This document shows, in pieces, positions 15,636 through 24,299 of a stretch of 64,000 nucleotides of DNA; positions within the stretch are counted from its first letter, which is position 1; each line of letters opens with the position of its first letter. The position numbers and the translations under genes are program-made. This DNA comes from JACDBZ01 sp038233215 (GTDB lineage: Bacteria; Chloroflexota; Limnocylindria; QHBO01): contig JBBSML010000002.1 in assembly GCA_038233215.1 (NCBI GenBank), positions 77,329 to 141,328 on the forward strand, in the 5' to 3' direction. The notes under the pieces were generated by a model. The model did no database searches. It was not told the origin of the DNA and saw only the letters and a list, made by a program, of their open reading frames with translations.

Positions 15636-16766
15636 ATGCTTCCCTTCCAGATCGCTCGCCGCTTCCTGTGGCGCGCAAAGCTTCAGTCTGTGCTGATCAT
15701 CCTGGGGATCGGCGTGGGCATCGGGACCCAGGTCTTTGTCGGCTCGTTGATCGCCAGTCTGCAGGCGTCCCTGATAGACACGACGGTCGGCACCAGTGCC
15801 CACGTGACATTGGAACCTGCCGTGGACGGCGAACGGATCGCCTATACCGATGACATCGTCTCGCGCCTGGCCAACGACGACGCGATCGTTGCGATTGCCC
15901 CGCAGCAACGCGTCTCGGTGCTGGCGGTGAGCGACGGCGGAAGCGACCCACTGATCGTGCGAGTCGCCGATGCCGAGGCGCGCAACGGCATCTACGGCCT
16001 TGACGAGCGGATCGTCGAGGGTGCCGCCGATCCGGGAGACGCTGAGATCGTGATCGGCCTCGACTATGCCGAGGAGGCCGGCCTCGCGCTGGGCTCGGAG
16101 ATCAGGCTCGTGGACGACAGCGGCGAAGAGGTGCGGGCCGCGGTCTCCGGCATCTTCGATCTCGGCGTGGCCGCCGTGAATATGGGCACCGCCTTCGCGA
16201 GCCCCGAGCTGCTGGACCTTCCCATGGATGCTTTCGACGTGGTCGAGATCCAGGTCGCTGACGTGTTCACCTCAGACATGGTGGCGGCGCGGCTCGCCGA
16301 CATGGAAGGCATCACCACGGTGGATTGGCAGGAGCAGAACAGGGAGCTGCTGACAGGGCTGCAATCGCAGAGCGTCAGCTCGATCATGATTCAGGTCTTC
16401 GTGGTCATCGCCGTCGGCCTCGGCATCGCTTCGACGCTCGCGATCGCCGCTGTGCAGAAGACGCGGCAGATCGGAATCCTCAAAGCCCTTGGCCTGAGCG
16501 ACCGGCGCAGCGGAGCCGTCTTCCTGTGGCAGGCAGCCCTGCTCGGCGTCATGGGCACGGCGCTTGGGCTTGCCGTGGGTTGGGGATTGATCGCGGGGTT
16601 CGACGCCGCCGCGGCCGGATCCGAGGCGCTGTTCCCGGTCGAGGTGGATCCGGCCTTTGCAGCCACGAGCGCCGCGATCGGGCTCGGTATCGCGCTGCTC
16701 AGCGCGCTGATTCCCTACCGAAGCACCTCTCGCCTGGACCCGATCGAGGTGATCCAGAATGGCTGA
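15636..16766 (+). CDS. FtsX/LolC-like ABC transporter permease
   Basis: A 376-residue permease with the FtsX/MacB layout: one N-terminal membrane helix (LQSVLIILGIGVGIGTQVFV), a ~220-residue extracytoplasmic domain, and three C-terminal helices (FVVIAVGLGIASTLAIAAV, LLGVMGTALGLAVGWGLIAG, ATSAAIGLGIALLSALIPY). Its last codons overlap the following ATPase by 8 nt, so the pair forms one transporter of the LolCDE/MacB type. In an organism without an outer membrane such pairs handle lipoproteins, peptides or envelope stress rather than Lol transport. TACAGG at 15624-15629 may be a weak -10 box. Confidence 0.85.
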   Translation: MLPFQIARRFLWRAKLQSVLIILGIGVGIGTQVFVGSLIASLQASLIDTTVGTSAHVTLEPAVDGERIAYTDDIVSRLANDDAIVAIAPQQRVSVLAVSDGGSDPLIVRVADAEARNGIYGLDERIVEGAADPGDAEIVIGLDYAEEAGLALGSEIRLVDDSGEEVRAAVSGIFDLGVAAVNMGTAFASPELLDLPMDAFDVVEIQVADVFTSDMVAARLADMEGITTVDWQEQNRELLTGLQSQSVSSIMIQVFVVIAVGLGIASTLAIAAVQKTRQIGILKALGLSDRRSGAVFLWQAALLGVMGTALGLAVGWGLIAGFDAAAAGSEALFPVEVDPAFAATSAAIGLGIALLSALIPYRSTSRLDPIEVIQNG

Positions 16767-17454
16767 CATGGTAGTGGCCACGGACTTGGCGCGACGCTAC
16801 GGCGACGGCGACACGGCCACCCTGGCACTGCGCAGCGCGACATTCGGCATCGGCCTCGGCGAGTATCTCGCCATTATCGGCCGCTCGGGATCCGGGAAGT
16901 CGACGCTCCTCAATCTGCTCGGCCTGCTCGATCGGCCGACCGATGGGCGCCTGGAGCTGCTGGGCGAGCGGGTGGATCACCTCGACGACCGGCGTCGCGC
17001 TGCCATGCGCAATCGGCATATCGGCTTCATCTTCCAATTCCATCACCTGCTGCCCGAGTTCAGCGTGCGAGAGAACCTCCTGATGCCTGCGCGCATCGCC
17101 GGGCATCGCGCGGATGGATCTATTGACTCCTGGGCCGATGAGCTGCTCGTGCTGCTCGGCCTCGAGCTCCTTGCCGCCAAGCCGGCCGACAAACTCTCCG
17201 GTGGGCAGAAGCAGCGGGTGGCGATCGGTCGAGCCCTAATGAACCGCCCCGAGCTCGTCCTTGCCGATGAGCCGACCGGCAACCTCGACTCCGAGAGCGC
17301 GGCAGCCGTGAACGGACTCTTTCGGCGCGTCCACCAGGAGACCGGCACGGCCTTCGTGATCGTGACCCACGACCCGGGCGTGGCGGAGTCCGCCGATCGC
17401 ATCATCGAGGTGCGCGATGGAACGATCGCTCGTGACACGGCAGCCGCCGCTTGA
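16759..17454 (+). CDS. LolD/MacB-type ABC transporter ATPase
   Basis: A 231-residue ATPase with Walker A GRSGSGKST, Q-loop FIFQFHHLLPEFSV, signature LSGGQKQR, Walker B LVLADEPTGNLD and H-loop VIVTHD, the pattern of the LolD/FtsE/MacB subfamily. It overlaps the end of the permease gene by 8 nt, so the two subunits should be made together. The next gene starts 48 nt after its stop. Confidence 0.92.
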   Translation: MADMVVATDLARRYGDGDTATLALRSATFGIGLGEYLAIIGRSGSGKSTLLNLLGLLDRPTDGRLELLGERVDHLDDRRRAAMRNRHIGFIFQFHHLLPEFSVRENLLMPARIAGHRADGSIDSWADELLVLLGLELLAAKPADKLSGGQKQRVAIGRALMNRPELVLADEPTGNLDSESAAAVNGLFRRVHQETGTAFVIVTHDPGVAESADRIIEVRDGTIARDTAAAA

Positions 17455-17502
17455 CGTCCCTGGCTCCGCAGAGTCGAGTACACGACGTGCCACACTGACC
17501 AT

Positions 17503-19575
17503 ATGCCCAATCGCCTGATCGACGAGACGAGCCCGTATCTGCTCCAGCACGCCCACAACCCGGTGGACTGGCATCCGTGGGGCCCGGAGGCGCTCGATAA
17601 GGCACGCACGCTGGATCGGCCGATCTTTCTCTCGATCGGGTATTCAGCCTGTCATTGGTGCCACGTCATGGAGCGCGAGAGCTTCGAGCACCCTGACACC
17701 GCCGCGCTCATGAACGAGCACTTCGTGTCGATCAAGGTCGATCGCGAGGAACGCCCCGACCTCGACGATGTCTACATGGCGGCCGTGCAGGCCATGACCG
17801 GCTCCGGTGGCTGGCCGATGAGCGTCTTCCTGACGCCCGACCAGCGGCCCTTCTTCGGCGGCACCTACTTTCCGCCCGAGGATCGGCACGGGATGGCCGG
17901 CTTCCCGCGCGTCCTCGCCTCGGTCGCGGACGCATATCACATGCGCCGCGCGGAAGTCGACCAGCAGGCCAACGCGCTGGCCGGTCATCTTCAGGCGCAA
18001 CTGGCCGCCCCGTCTGGAGACCGCGACCCCGAGCACCGCCAGATCGAAGCGGCCACTGCGCGGCTCGCCGCCACCTTCGACGCGACGCACGGCGGATTCG
18101 GTAGCGCGCCGAAGTTCCCGGCGCCGATGACCCTTGAATTTCTCCTGCGCACGTGGCGCCGCACCGGGGACGACGCGGTGCTGGAAATGGTGACCCGAAC
18201 CCTCGACGCCATGGCCGACGGCGGCATCAACGACCAGCTCGCTGGCGGCTTCGCGCGATACAGCACCGACGCGCAGTGGCTGGTGCCGCACTTCGAGAAG
18301 ATGCTGTACGACAACGCGCTGCTGGCCCACGCCTACCTGGAGGGCTATCGCGCGACGGGCATGGACCGATACGCGCGCGTCGCGCGCGAGACGCTCGACT
18401 TCATGCTCGCCGAGCTTCTGACCGATGACGGAGGCTTTGCCGCCGCATTGGACGCCGATAGCGAGGGCGTGGAGGGGCGCTTCTACGTCTGGTCCTCCGA
18501 AGAGTTCATGTCGGTCTTCACCGTTGCAGGCCTGGATGGTGGCGAACGTCGCTTACTGGCCGATTACTGGGGGCTTACCGCGGCCGGCAACTGGGAGGGC
18601 ACGAACATCCTGCATCGGCCACGCTGGGCCCCCGACTCGCCGCCCGAAGTCGTGTCGCGCGGGCGTGAGGCCCTGTTGGCAGCCCGCGCGATGCGAGTCA
18701 GGCCGGCCAGGGACGACAAGCAGATCGCCGCCTGGAACGGGCTCGCCCTCCGCGCCCTGGCTCATGCCGCGCTTGTGCTGGCGGAGCCACGCTACGCCGA
18801 CGCGACCCGCGACCTGCTGGCGTTCGTCACGGCCACCCTCGTGCGTGACGAAGACCGCCTGTGGCGCACGGCGCGCGGCGGTCGCGCGCACACGCCGGCC
18901 TTCGCCGAGGACTACTTCGCCGTGGCCGACGGGCTGTTGAGTGCCCATGCCGCTCTCGGAGACGCGGACCCGCTGCTGCTGGCGCGTCGGCTCGCCGACA
19001 CCGCCCTGCGTGACTTCTGGGATGACGATGGCGGCATGTTCTTCGACACGTCGGCCGAGCACGACCGCACCGTGGCACGGCCGCGGGGCCTGTTCGACAA
19101 CGCCACGCCGTCGGCGAACAGCATGGCCGCCGATGTCCTCCAGCGATTGGCGCTGCTCATCGGCGAGGAGGACTTCGACCGGCGTGCTCGCTCCATCCTG
19201 CGCGCGGTCGCGCCGGCGCTCGACCGCCAGCCGAGCGCCTTCGGCAGGATGCTCAGCGCCGCAGACCGCATGCTTGGCGAGCCGATCGACGTGGTGGTTG
19301 CCGCGCCGCGGACGGACCGCGAGGCTCAATCACTGCGCGAGGCTGCCGCCGCGCCGTACGTGCCGGATCTCGTGCAGACGTCGGTTGCCCCCGACGACGC
19401 GCACGCGGACTGGCCGCTGTTCGTCGCGAAGACGGCCCGCGATGGCATTCCCACGGCGTACGCCTGCCGCGGCTACACGTGCGAAGAGCCGACGACCGAT
19501 CCGGATCGGCTGCGCGAGCAGGTCGCCGGGTTGGGTGGTCGGGCGGCCCAAGACACCGATCGTCGAAAGACCTAG
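17503..19575 (+). CDS. DUF255/YyaL (spermatogenesis-associated protein 20-like) thioredoxin-domain protein
   Basis: A 690-residue protein of the conserved YyaL family. The N-terminal thioredoxin-like domain starts NRLIDETSPYLLQHAHNPVDW and carries CHWC at residues 50-53 (GYSACHWCHVMERESF). The rest is an (alpha/alpha)6-barrel related to N-acylglucosamine epimerases (WLVPHFEKMLYDNALL, AWNGLALRALAHAA). The biochemical role is not established; a redox role is usual annotation. CACACT (17491-17496), 6 nt before the ATG, is a possible leaderless -10 box. There is no clear ribosome-binding site. Confidence 0.9.
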   Translation: MPNRLIDETSPYLLQHAHNPVDWHPWGPEALDKARTLDRPIFLSIGYSACHWCHVMERESFEHPDTAALMNEHFVSIKVDREERPDLDDVYMAAVQAMTGSGGWPMSVFLTPDQRPFFGGTYFPPEDRHGMAGFPRVLASVADAYHMRRAEVDQQANALAGHLQAQLAAPSGDRDPEHRQIEAATARLAATFDATHGGFGSAPKFPAPMTLEFLLRTWRRTGDDAVLEMVTRTLDAMADGGINDQLAGGFARYSTDAQWLVPHFEKMLYDNALLAHAYLEGYRATGMDRYARVARETLDFMLAELLTDDGGFAAALDADSEGVEGRFYVWSSEEFMSVFTVAGLDGGERRLLADYWGLTAAGNWEGTNILHRPRWAPDSPPEVVSRGREALLAARAMRVRPARDDKQIAAWNGLALRALAHAALVLAEPRYADATRDLLAFVTATLVRDEDRLWRTARGGRAHTPAFAEDYFAVADGLLSAHAALGDADPLLLARRLADTALRDFWDDDGGMFFDTSAEHDRTVARPRGLFDNATPSANSMAADVLQRLALLIGEEDFDRRARSILRAVAPALDRQPSAFGRMLSAADRMLGEPIDVVVAAPRTDREAQSLREAAAAPYVPDLVQTSVAPDDAHADWPLFVAKTARDGIPTAYACRGYTCEEPTTDPDRLREQVAGLGGRAAQDTDRRKT

Positions 19576-19584
19576 CGATGGACC

Positions 19585-20137
19585 ATGAAGCAGCCGGAGG
19601 GCGCGGAGCGCTCTGGGCTTGGTTTGGCGCTCGTGGCTGCCGTGACGCTCCTCAATATCGGGACCGTGATGTTCATCGACGTCCCAGCAGACCGAATCTA
19701 TCGATATTCCATGACTCTCCTTGCGCTGCTCCAGTTCGGGCTGATGCTCGCCGCGGTGGGAATGATCGCCCGTGCCGGCGGGCTGCGCGAGGATGGTCAT
19801 CGCCGTGGTCGCCCCGATTGTCGAGGAGCTGACATATCGAGGTCTGGGCTTCAGGCTGCTCGCGCGCTTCGGGCGGGGTGCGGCGATCACGCTTACGGCA
19901 ATGGTCTTCGCCGCCAGCCACGGCCATGTCGCGGTCCTGCCCACGAGCTTCGCCTTCGGGCTTGGCCTCGGGTACCTGCGCAGCCACACATCCAGCGTCT
20001 ATCCCGGAATGGGAGTCCACGTCCTCATCAACGCGATGGGCGTCTCGGCGATTGCTCTGGGCCCTAGCGCGGCCACCGGGAGAGATCGCCGATGCCCTGG
20101 CTCCGTTCACCCCAGGACGCGTCAGCCAACCAGGTAG
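19585..20137 (+). pseudogene. Disrupted CPBP-family intramembrane metalloprotease gene
   Basis: Frame 1 from ATG 19585 encodes two membrane helices (LGLALVAAVTLLNIGTVMF, YSMTLLALLQFGLMLAAVG) and then becomes arginine-rich nonsense after ARAGGLREDG. The CPBP/Abi catalytic core resumes in frame 2 from about 19796: VIAVVAPIVEELTYRGLGF, AMVFAASHGHVAV, GMGVHVLINAMGV. Besides the frame change near 19785-19796, the helices normally found between these parts are missing, suggesting an internal deletion with a frameshift. The 3' end overlaps the convergent yjbQ gene by 16 nt. A sequencing error could explain the frame change but not the missing segment. Confidence 0.7.
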
Positions 20138-20535
20138 GACAGATGCACCGTCCGCTGCGGGTTGTCGCCATTGGGATCGAGCAGTGCGATCGACTGCCAG
20201 GTGCCGAGCGTCATCCGCCCGCCCACGACCGGAACGGTGAGTGACGGGGACACGAGGAGCGGCAGGACGTGATCGGCGCCGTGGCCGGGACTGCCGTGGC
20301 GGTGGCTCCATCGCTCATCGTGGGGAAGCAGCCGCTCGAGGGCGGCAAGCAGATCAGCGTCGGAGCCGGCTCCGAGCTCGACAACCACCACGCTTGCCGT
20401 CGCGTGCGGGACGAACACCGTCAGCAGGCCATCGCCACCCTCGGCGACATCGGCCAGGAAGGCCGAACATTCGTCGGTCAGGTCGGTCAGCGACGCAACG
20501 CTCCCGGTTGCGATCGACAGCTCTCGCGCCCTCAT
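20122..20535 (-). CDS. yjbQ: YjbQ/UPF0047 family protein
   Basis: A 137-residue single-domain protein of the YjbQ family (secondary thiamine-phosphate synthase-like beta fold). It shows the invariant pieces HATASVVVVE, the histidine-rich loop DERWSHRHGSPGHGADH, and MTLGTWQSIALLDPNG. Homologues begin at about MRARELSIATGS, which fixes the start at 20535. ATGs at 20559 and 20574 are in frame, and the latter has a GGTGG nearby, so the start is uncertain. The 194 nt between its start and the end of ccsA upstream hold no gene I can support. Confidence 0.85.
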   Translation of the reverse strand: MRARELSIATGSVASLTDLTDECSAFLADVAEGGDGLLTVFVPHATASVVVVELGAGSDADLLAALERLLPHDERWSHRHGSPGHGADHVLPLLVSPSLTVPVVGGRMTLGTWQSIALLDPNGDNPQRTVHLSYLVG

Positions 20536-20729
20536 CGGCGCGGCCGCGGATGCCGCCATGTGCGGTACGTGCATGTATCCACCAACTTCGGCCTCTCTGT
20601 GCCTCGCATCGACCGATTCCGACCCATAAGCTGCATCTGCCGCACATCCTCGGCCCAAACGGCCCCACCCTCATAGATACGTGCGCCAGGCGCGCGCGAC
20701 GGTGAAGTCCACCAGATTCGCCAACGCTA

Positions 20730-21602
20730 TCAGGGTGCGGCGTAGCTGTGCTCGCCGATGAAGAACAGCCCGGCGCCGATGTAGGTGAACAGCACGCCGG
20801 CGAAGCCGAGCACGATCAGCCAGGGCGCGAGGCGCTCCCATCGGTCCCGTCGTCCGGCGATGTGCAGGTAGGCGCCGAAGACGAGCCAGGTGGCGGCCGC
20901 TGCCAGCTCCTTGGGATCGTTGCTCCAATAGGTGCGCCAGGCGAGGTGGGCCCAGACCGACCCGAGCGCGATGGCGATCGTCAGGATCGGAAAGGCAATC
21001 AGGACCGCTCGATGCGCGATGGCCCGGGCGGCGCTGGCCGGCGGCAGAAGCGGGATGCGGTCGCCGCTTCGCGCCTGGCCGATCTCGGCCGCCGCAGCCA
21101 CGAACGCGACGCCGCTGACGGCATAGGCGAGCACGGCGCTGCCGACGTGGATGGTCAGCAACAGCGGCTGTTGAAGGGCGGGGACGAGGGGATCGACCCG
21201 GTCGTCGAGGCCGAGTGCGAAGATCACCAGCCCTGCTGCGAGGAGTGCGGTCAGCGGTGCCAGGCCCTCGAGTGAGTTGGCGCGTCCCATCACGAGATGG
21301 GTCCCGATCACGGCCGCCGCGAAGGCGAGACTGAACTCGTGAAGGTTCGACCACGGCGCATGCCCGATGAGAATCGTGCGCACCGCCAGGGCACCGAGCA
21401 GCAGGGCGAAGGCGACCAGCAGTCCGGCACCGGCGCCTCTTCGCAGGATGGCGGAGGTCTTGGCGACGGCCGGCGACGCGGATCCGATCGCCGCGAGTGG
21501 CTGGCGTCCGACGCCGGCCAGGATGGCGCCGAATCCGGCGGCCGCCGAAGCCAGCAGTACGGCAAGCGCGGTGATCAGCACGATGGAGATGAGGGTGGTC
21601 AT
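20730..21602 (-). CDS. ccsA: CcsA/ResC-like cytochrome c biogenesis protein
   Basis: A 290-residue polytopic protein of the CcsA/CcmC heme-handling family (System II cytochrome c maturation), with about eight membrane helices. The tryptophan-rich heme loop is present but altered: WAHLAWRTYWSNDPKEL has W217, W222, W226 and DPKE, with N228 where WxWD normally places Trp. Candidate heme-ligand histidines are H81, H152 and H285 (GEHSYAAP). No CcsB/ResB partner or cytochrome c gene occurs in this window. A zinc-ribbon membrane protein is encoded 39 nt upstream in the same direction. Confidence 0.85.
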   Translation of the reverse strand: MTTLISIVLITALAVLLASAAAGFGAILAGVGRQPLAAIGSASPAVAKTSAILRRGAGAGLLVAFALLLGALAVRTILIGHAPWSNLHEFSLAFAAAVIGTHLVMGRANSLEGLAPLTALLAAGLVIFALGLDDRVDPLVPALQQPLLLTIHVGSAVLAYAVSGVAFVAAAAEIGQARSGDRIPLLPPASAARAIAHRAVLIAFPILTIAIALGSVWAHLAWRTYWSNDPKELAAAATWLVFGAYLHIAGRRDRWERLAPWLIVLGFAGVLFTYIGAGLFFIGEHSYAAP

Positions 21603-21641
21603 CGATCGACCCGGTAGTGGTCGCCGACGGGGTTCAACCGG

Positions 21642-22049
21642 TCAGCTCAGGAGGGCTGTATCCGCGACACCGGTCCGAGTGCCGCATCGGTAGCAGGAAG
21701 CCATGCTCGCCGAGAGCGTTGCGCCGCAGTTCGTGCAGTCCACCGAAAGGTCGCGTTCGCAGCTGGTGCAGAAGCGCGCGCCAGCAGAAAACACGAGCTG
21801 GTCGAAATGGCAGTACGGGACCCCGCGTGGATGTTCGACCGCCTCGGCACCGGTGGATGACGGCAGCGCGACGACCGTCTGATCCGCGGGCCCGTCGTTG
21901 ATCCCGACCTGGCTCACCCGGAGGTAGCCGATGATGAGCCAGAGCACGTACAGGCCCAGCGCCCCGAGGAGGACGAGCGGGAAGAAGAGCCCCAGGCGGT
22001 CGCCCCAGCCGGTGGCGAGCCAATTGGCAACGTCTCGGATCAGGTCCAT
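21642..22049 (-). CDS. Membrane-anchored double zinc-ribbon protein
   Basis: A 135-residue protein with one N-terminal membrane helix (LGLFFPLVLLGALGLYVLWLI) and a C-terminal cytoplasmic-type zinc-ribbon pair: FCTSCERD...CTNCGA...CYRCGT, plus an isolated PYCHFD. Such small anchored zinc ribbons are common beside membrane enzymes; the role is unknown. It is probably the first gene of a two-gene unit with ccsA. TAGAAT on the minus strand (22064-22059) lies 9 nt before the ATG, indicating a leaderless or near-leaderless start. Confidence 0.75.
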   Translation of the reverse strand: MDLIRDVANWLATGWGDRLGLFFPLVLLGALGLYVLWLIIGYLRVSQVGINDGPADQTVVALPSSTGAEAVEHPRGVPYCHFDQLVFSAGARFCTSCERDLSVDCTNCGATLSASMASCYRCGTRTGVADTALLS

Positions 22050-22058
22050 GGCGGGGCG

Positions 22059-22064
22059 ATTCTA
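22059..22064 (-). promoter_or_regulatory. -10 box TAGAAT for the zinc-ribbon/ccsA unit
   Basis: Minus-strand TAGAAT, 9 nt before the ATG at 22049. On the other strand TACACT (22073-22078) may serve the divergent deaminase gene, whose ATG is 30 nt further on. Confidence 0.45.
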
Positions 22065-22108
22065 GCATCCGCTACACTCCGCCGACCACCCGGAACGAAC
22101 CAACGCCG

Positions 22109-23182
22109 ATGCAACGACCGCGACTCGACCCTCGCTCGCCGCTGACCGAGCTTCACGTGCATCTCGGAGCCGCCGTCACACCGGCGATCATGTGGGGCAT
22201 CGCCCACGCCCAGGGCATCAAGCTGCCGACGAAGGATTTCTGGGCATTCCGCGACCTCATCACCGTGGGTCGCAGGCGTCGCTCGTTCGATGCCTATCTT
22301 GACCTCTTCCATTGGACAGAGCTCATTCAATCGAGCCCGATCGCCGTCGAGCGCAGCGTCTACGAGGTCATCGGCGGCGCGTATCGCAAGAATAACGTGA
22401 CCGGACTGGAGCTCCGCTTCAATCCGATGAAGCGCAACCGCGGCGGCGAGCAGGACCTTGACCACATCATCGCGGCCGCCGTGCGCGGGATGGACCGGGC
22501 CATCCTCGAGTACCCCCAGGTCCGCGCCGGCCTGGTCCTCTGCCTGGATCGATCCTTCTCTCCGACGCTGAATGAGATCATCGCGTCGAAGGCGATCAGC
22601 TGGCGCAGCCGCGGGGTGGTGGCCATCGATATCGCAGGTCCGGTGTCCGCTGGCTTCCGGTTTGCCGACTATGCGGACATCTATGCGGAGTGCCGCCGTG
22701 CCGGCCTGGGTCTCACGGTCCACGCCGGCGAAACGGGCGGCGCCGAGGAGGTTCGGGAAGCCCTTGAGGCGCTCGAGCCGGATCGCATCGGCCACGGGGT
22801 GCGGAGTGCAGAGGATCCGCACGTGCTCGGCATGCTGCGGGAGCGCGGCACCGTGCTCGAGGTCTGTCCCAGCTCGAACCTGAACACCGGCGTGCTCGCG
22901 AGCATCAGCGAGGTTCGACGCGTCGTGCGGACGCTCGTCGACAGCGGCGTCGCGTTCACGGTCAGCACGGACGGGCCGGAGATGCTTCGTACGTATCTTC
23001 GCGATGAGCTCAACCTGCTGCTGCGCCACGACATCCTCTCGATGGACGAGGTGCTGCGCGCCATTGAGGTCGGGGTCAGTGCGAGCTTCCTGGACCGGGC
23101 ACCCACGATCGAGCGATCATTCGGGCGTCGCGCCGAGAGGGACTTGACCGATGCGGGGATCCCCGTCGAAATGGGCATCTAG
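22109..23182 (+). CDS. Adenosine deaminase family protein, variant active site
   Basis: A 357-residue amidohydrolase of the adenosine/AMP deaminase family. Zinc and catalytic motifs: LHVHLG (H16, H18), VHAGE, GHGVRS, and STDGP with the zinc-ligand D288. In classical adenosine deaminases this last motif has a second Asp that binds the purine; here it is G289. The usual HxHLDG is HVHLGA. These changes suggest a related substrate (another aminopurine or a modified nucleoside) rather than adenosine itself, which is the job of the second, more typical gene at 33870-34910. Located head-to-head with the zinc-ribbon gene. Confidence 0.82.
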   Translation: MQRPRLDPRSPLTELHVHLGAAVTPAIMWGIAHAQGIKLPTKDFWAFRDLITVGRRRRSFDAYLDLFHWTELIQSSPIAVERSVYEVIGGAYRKNNVTGLELRFNPMKRNRGGEQDLDHIIAAAVRGMDRAILEYPQVRAGLVLCLDRSFSPTLNEIIASKAISWRSRGVVAIDIAGPVSAGFRFADYADIYAECRRAGLGLTVHAGETGGAEEVREALEALEPDRIGHGVRSAEDPHVLGMLRERGTVLEVCPSSNLNTGVLASISEVRRVVRTLVDSGVAFTVSTDGPEMLRTYLRDELNLLLRHDILSMDEVLRAIEVGVSASFLDRAPTIERSFGRRAERDLTDAGIPVEMGI

Positions 23183-23187
23183 AACCG

Positions 23188-23193
23188 TATACT
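23188..23193 (+). promoter_or_regulatory. -10 box TATACT, leaderless start for the variant PIG-L gene
   Basis: TATACT followed by 7 nt and a GTG start at 23201; it lies only a few bases after the deaminase stop (23180-23182). Confidence 0.55.
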
Positions 23194-23200
23194 GCCGGCC

Positions 23201-24055
23201 GTGTCCTCGATCTGGCGCCCGGTACGCGAGCGTGCTCCCGCGCGGAGCCTGATGGTCGTCGTGGCCCATCCCGGCGACGAGGCGTTCGGCTTCGGAGGTG
23301 CGATTGCCAGTGCCGCGGCTGCGGGTGCCTACGTGGTCGTCGTCTGCGTCACGCGCGGCTGGTTCGACGCCCGCCTGACCTCCGGCTCGCCGGCCGCCGG
23401 CGGGAAGAATCGTGACGTCAAGCTGGGGGCCATCAACTGGCGGAACATCGACACCGTGCGTGAGGATGAGCTGCGTCGCTCGGTGGCACTCCTCGGCGTG
23501 CGGGTGGTCCGGATGCTCGATTACGCCGAAGGCGATCTCGACCGCGAAAATTTCGACAACCTGGTCGGCAGGATCGTTGAGCCGATCAGGATGCACCGGC
23601 CCGAGGTGATCCTCTCGTTCGGTCCCGATGGCGCCACCGGTGACACGGACCACGTGGTGCTCTCGCGGGCCGTCCGTGCCGCCTACGATCGGGCTGCGGA
23701 GCCGCTCGCCTACGAGGATGACCTCGAGGAGGACCAGGTCGCCTGGCGCGCGGCCAAGCTGTATGAGCTGGTCGTGCCGCAGAGCTCCGTGGCGTCGCTG
23801 GCAGGGCCGATGCCGGCTGAACGGTACGGATCGGCGGTGGAGGCGACCGTTGCCCTCCAGATTGGCGACCTTGCGCAGCTCAAGCTGGCCGCCATCAGCC
23901 GCCACGTCTCGCAGACTGGCTCGGCGGGACCGTTCCACGATTGGGGCTCCGATCGCCTTGACGCCTGGCTCGGCACGGAACACTACCGTCTGGCCGCATC
24001 GGCCCTGCCCCTGCCGGTGGGTGGCGAGGTCTCGCTCTTTGACGGCCTGCCATAG
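23201..24055 (+). CDS. PIG-L family protein with substituted catalytic residues
   Basis: A 284-residue LmbE/PIG-L fold protein (MVVVAHPGDEAFGFGGAI ... GATGDTDHVVLSRAV). In the family the AHPDDE motif supplies the zinc ligands His and second Asp, and the general base is the first Asp; GHPDH supplies a catalytic His and a zinc-ligand His. Here the ligands H23, D26 and H151 remain, but the base is G25 and the catalytic His is D148. So zinc binding should persist while ordinary deacetylation is doubtful. It could be a pseudoenzyme, or a related hydrolase using the altered residues. GTG start with a -10 box 7 nt upstream. Confidence 0.8.
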   Translation: MSSIWRPVRERAPARSLMVVVAHPGDEAFGFGGAIASAAAAGAYVVVVCVTRGWFDARLTSGSPAAGGKNRDVKLGAINWRNIDTVREDELRRSVALLGVRVVRMLDYAEGDLDRENFDNLVGRIVEPIRMHRPEVILSFGPDGATGDTDHVVLSRAVRAAYDRAAEPLAYEDDLEEDQVAWRAAKLYELVVPQSSVASLAGPMPAERYGSAVEATVALQIGDLAQLKLAAISRHVSQTGSAGPFHDWGSDRLDAWLGTEHYRLAASALPLPVGGEVSLFDGLP

Positions 24056-24101
24056 GGGCAGGAGCCTGCGAGACCCGGCGCATGCTCGGTCTATTACTCG
24101 T

Positions 24102-24190
24102 CGCTCCCTGAGCGAGCGAACGGACCATCGGATGGGTCCGCTCGCGCCCGAAAGGCCGCCTTGATTGCTACTTCGCTCGCTGAGCGTGCG
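24102..24190. repeat. Pair of REP-like palindromic units
   Basis: CGCTCCCTGAGCGAGCG (24102-24118) and CGCTCGCTGAGCGTGCG (24174-24190) match at 15 of 17 positions, and each can fold (CGCTC/GAGCG). Between them CGGACC (24121-24126) pairs with GGTCCG (24135-24140), a probable terminator stem for the PIG-L gene. The 244-nt region has no supported ORF. A TAGGCT (24246-24251) may be the -10 of mrp. Confidence 0.5.
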
Positions 24191-24299
24191 ACGAGGGGTC
24201 TTGACGCGCTCGATACCGGTGTGTGAAGCAATTCGGCGGCTCTGTTAGGCTCAGGCAGCCGCGCCGGCCCCCGATCATCAGGAGAGTCCCGAGCCACCC

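Noticed and set aside
20536..20729. Possible thiamine (TPP) riboswitch upstream of yjbQ
   Set aside because: The conserved CTGAGA and ACCTGA core elements are absent.
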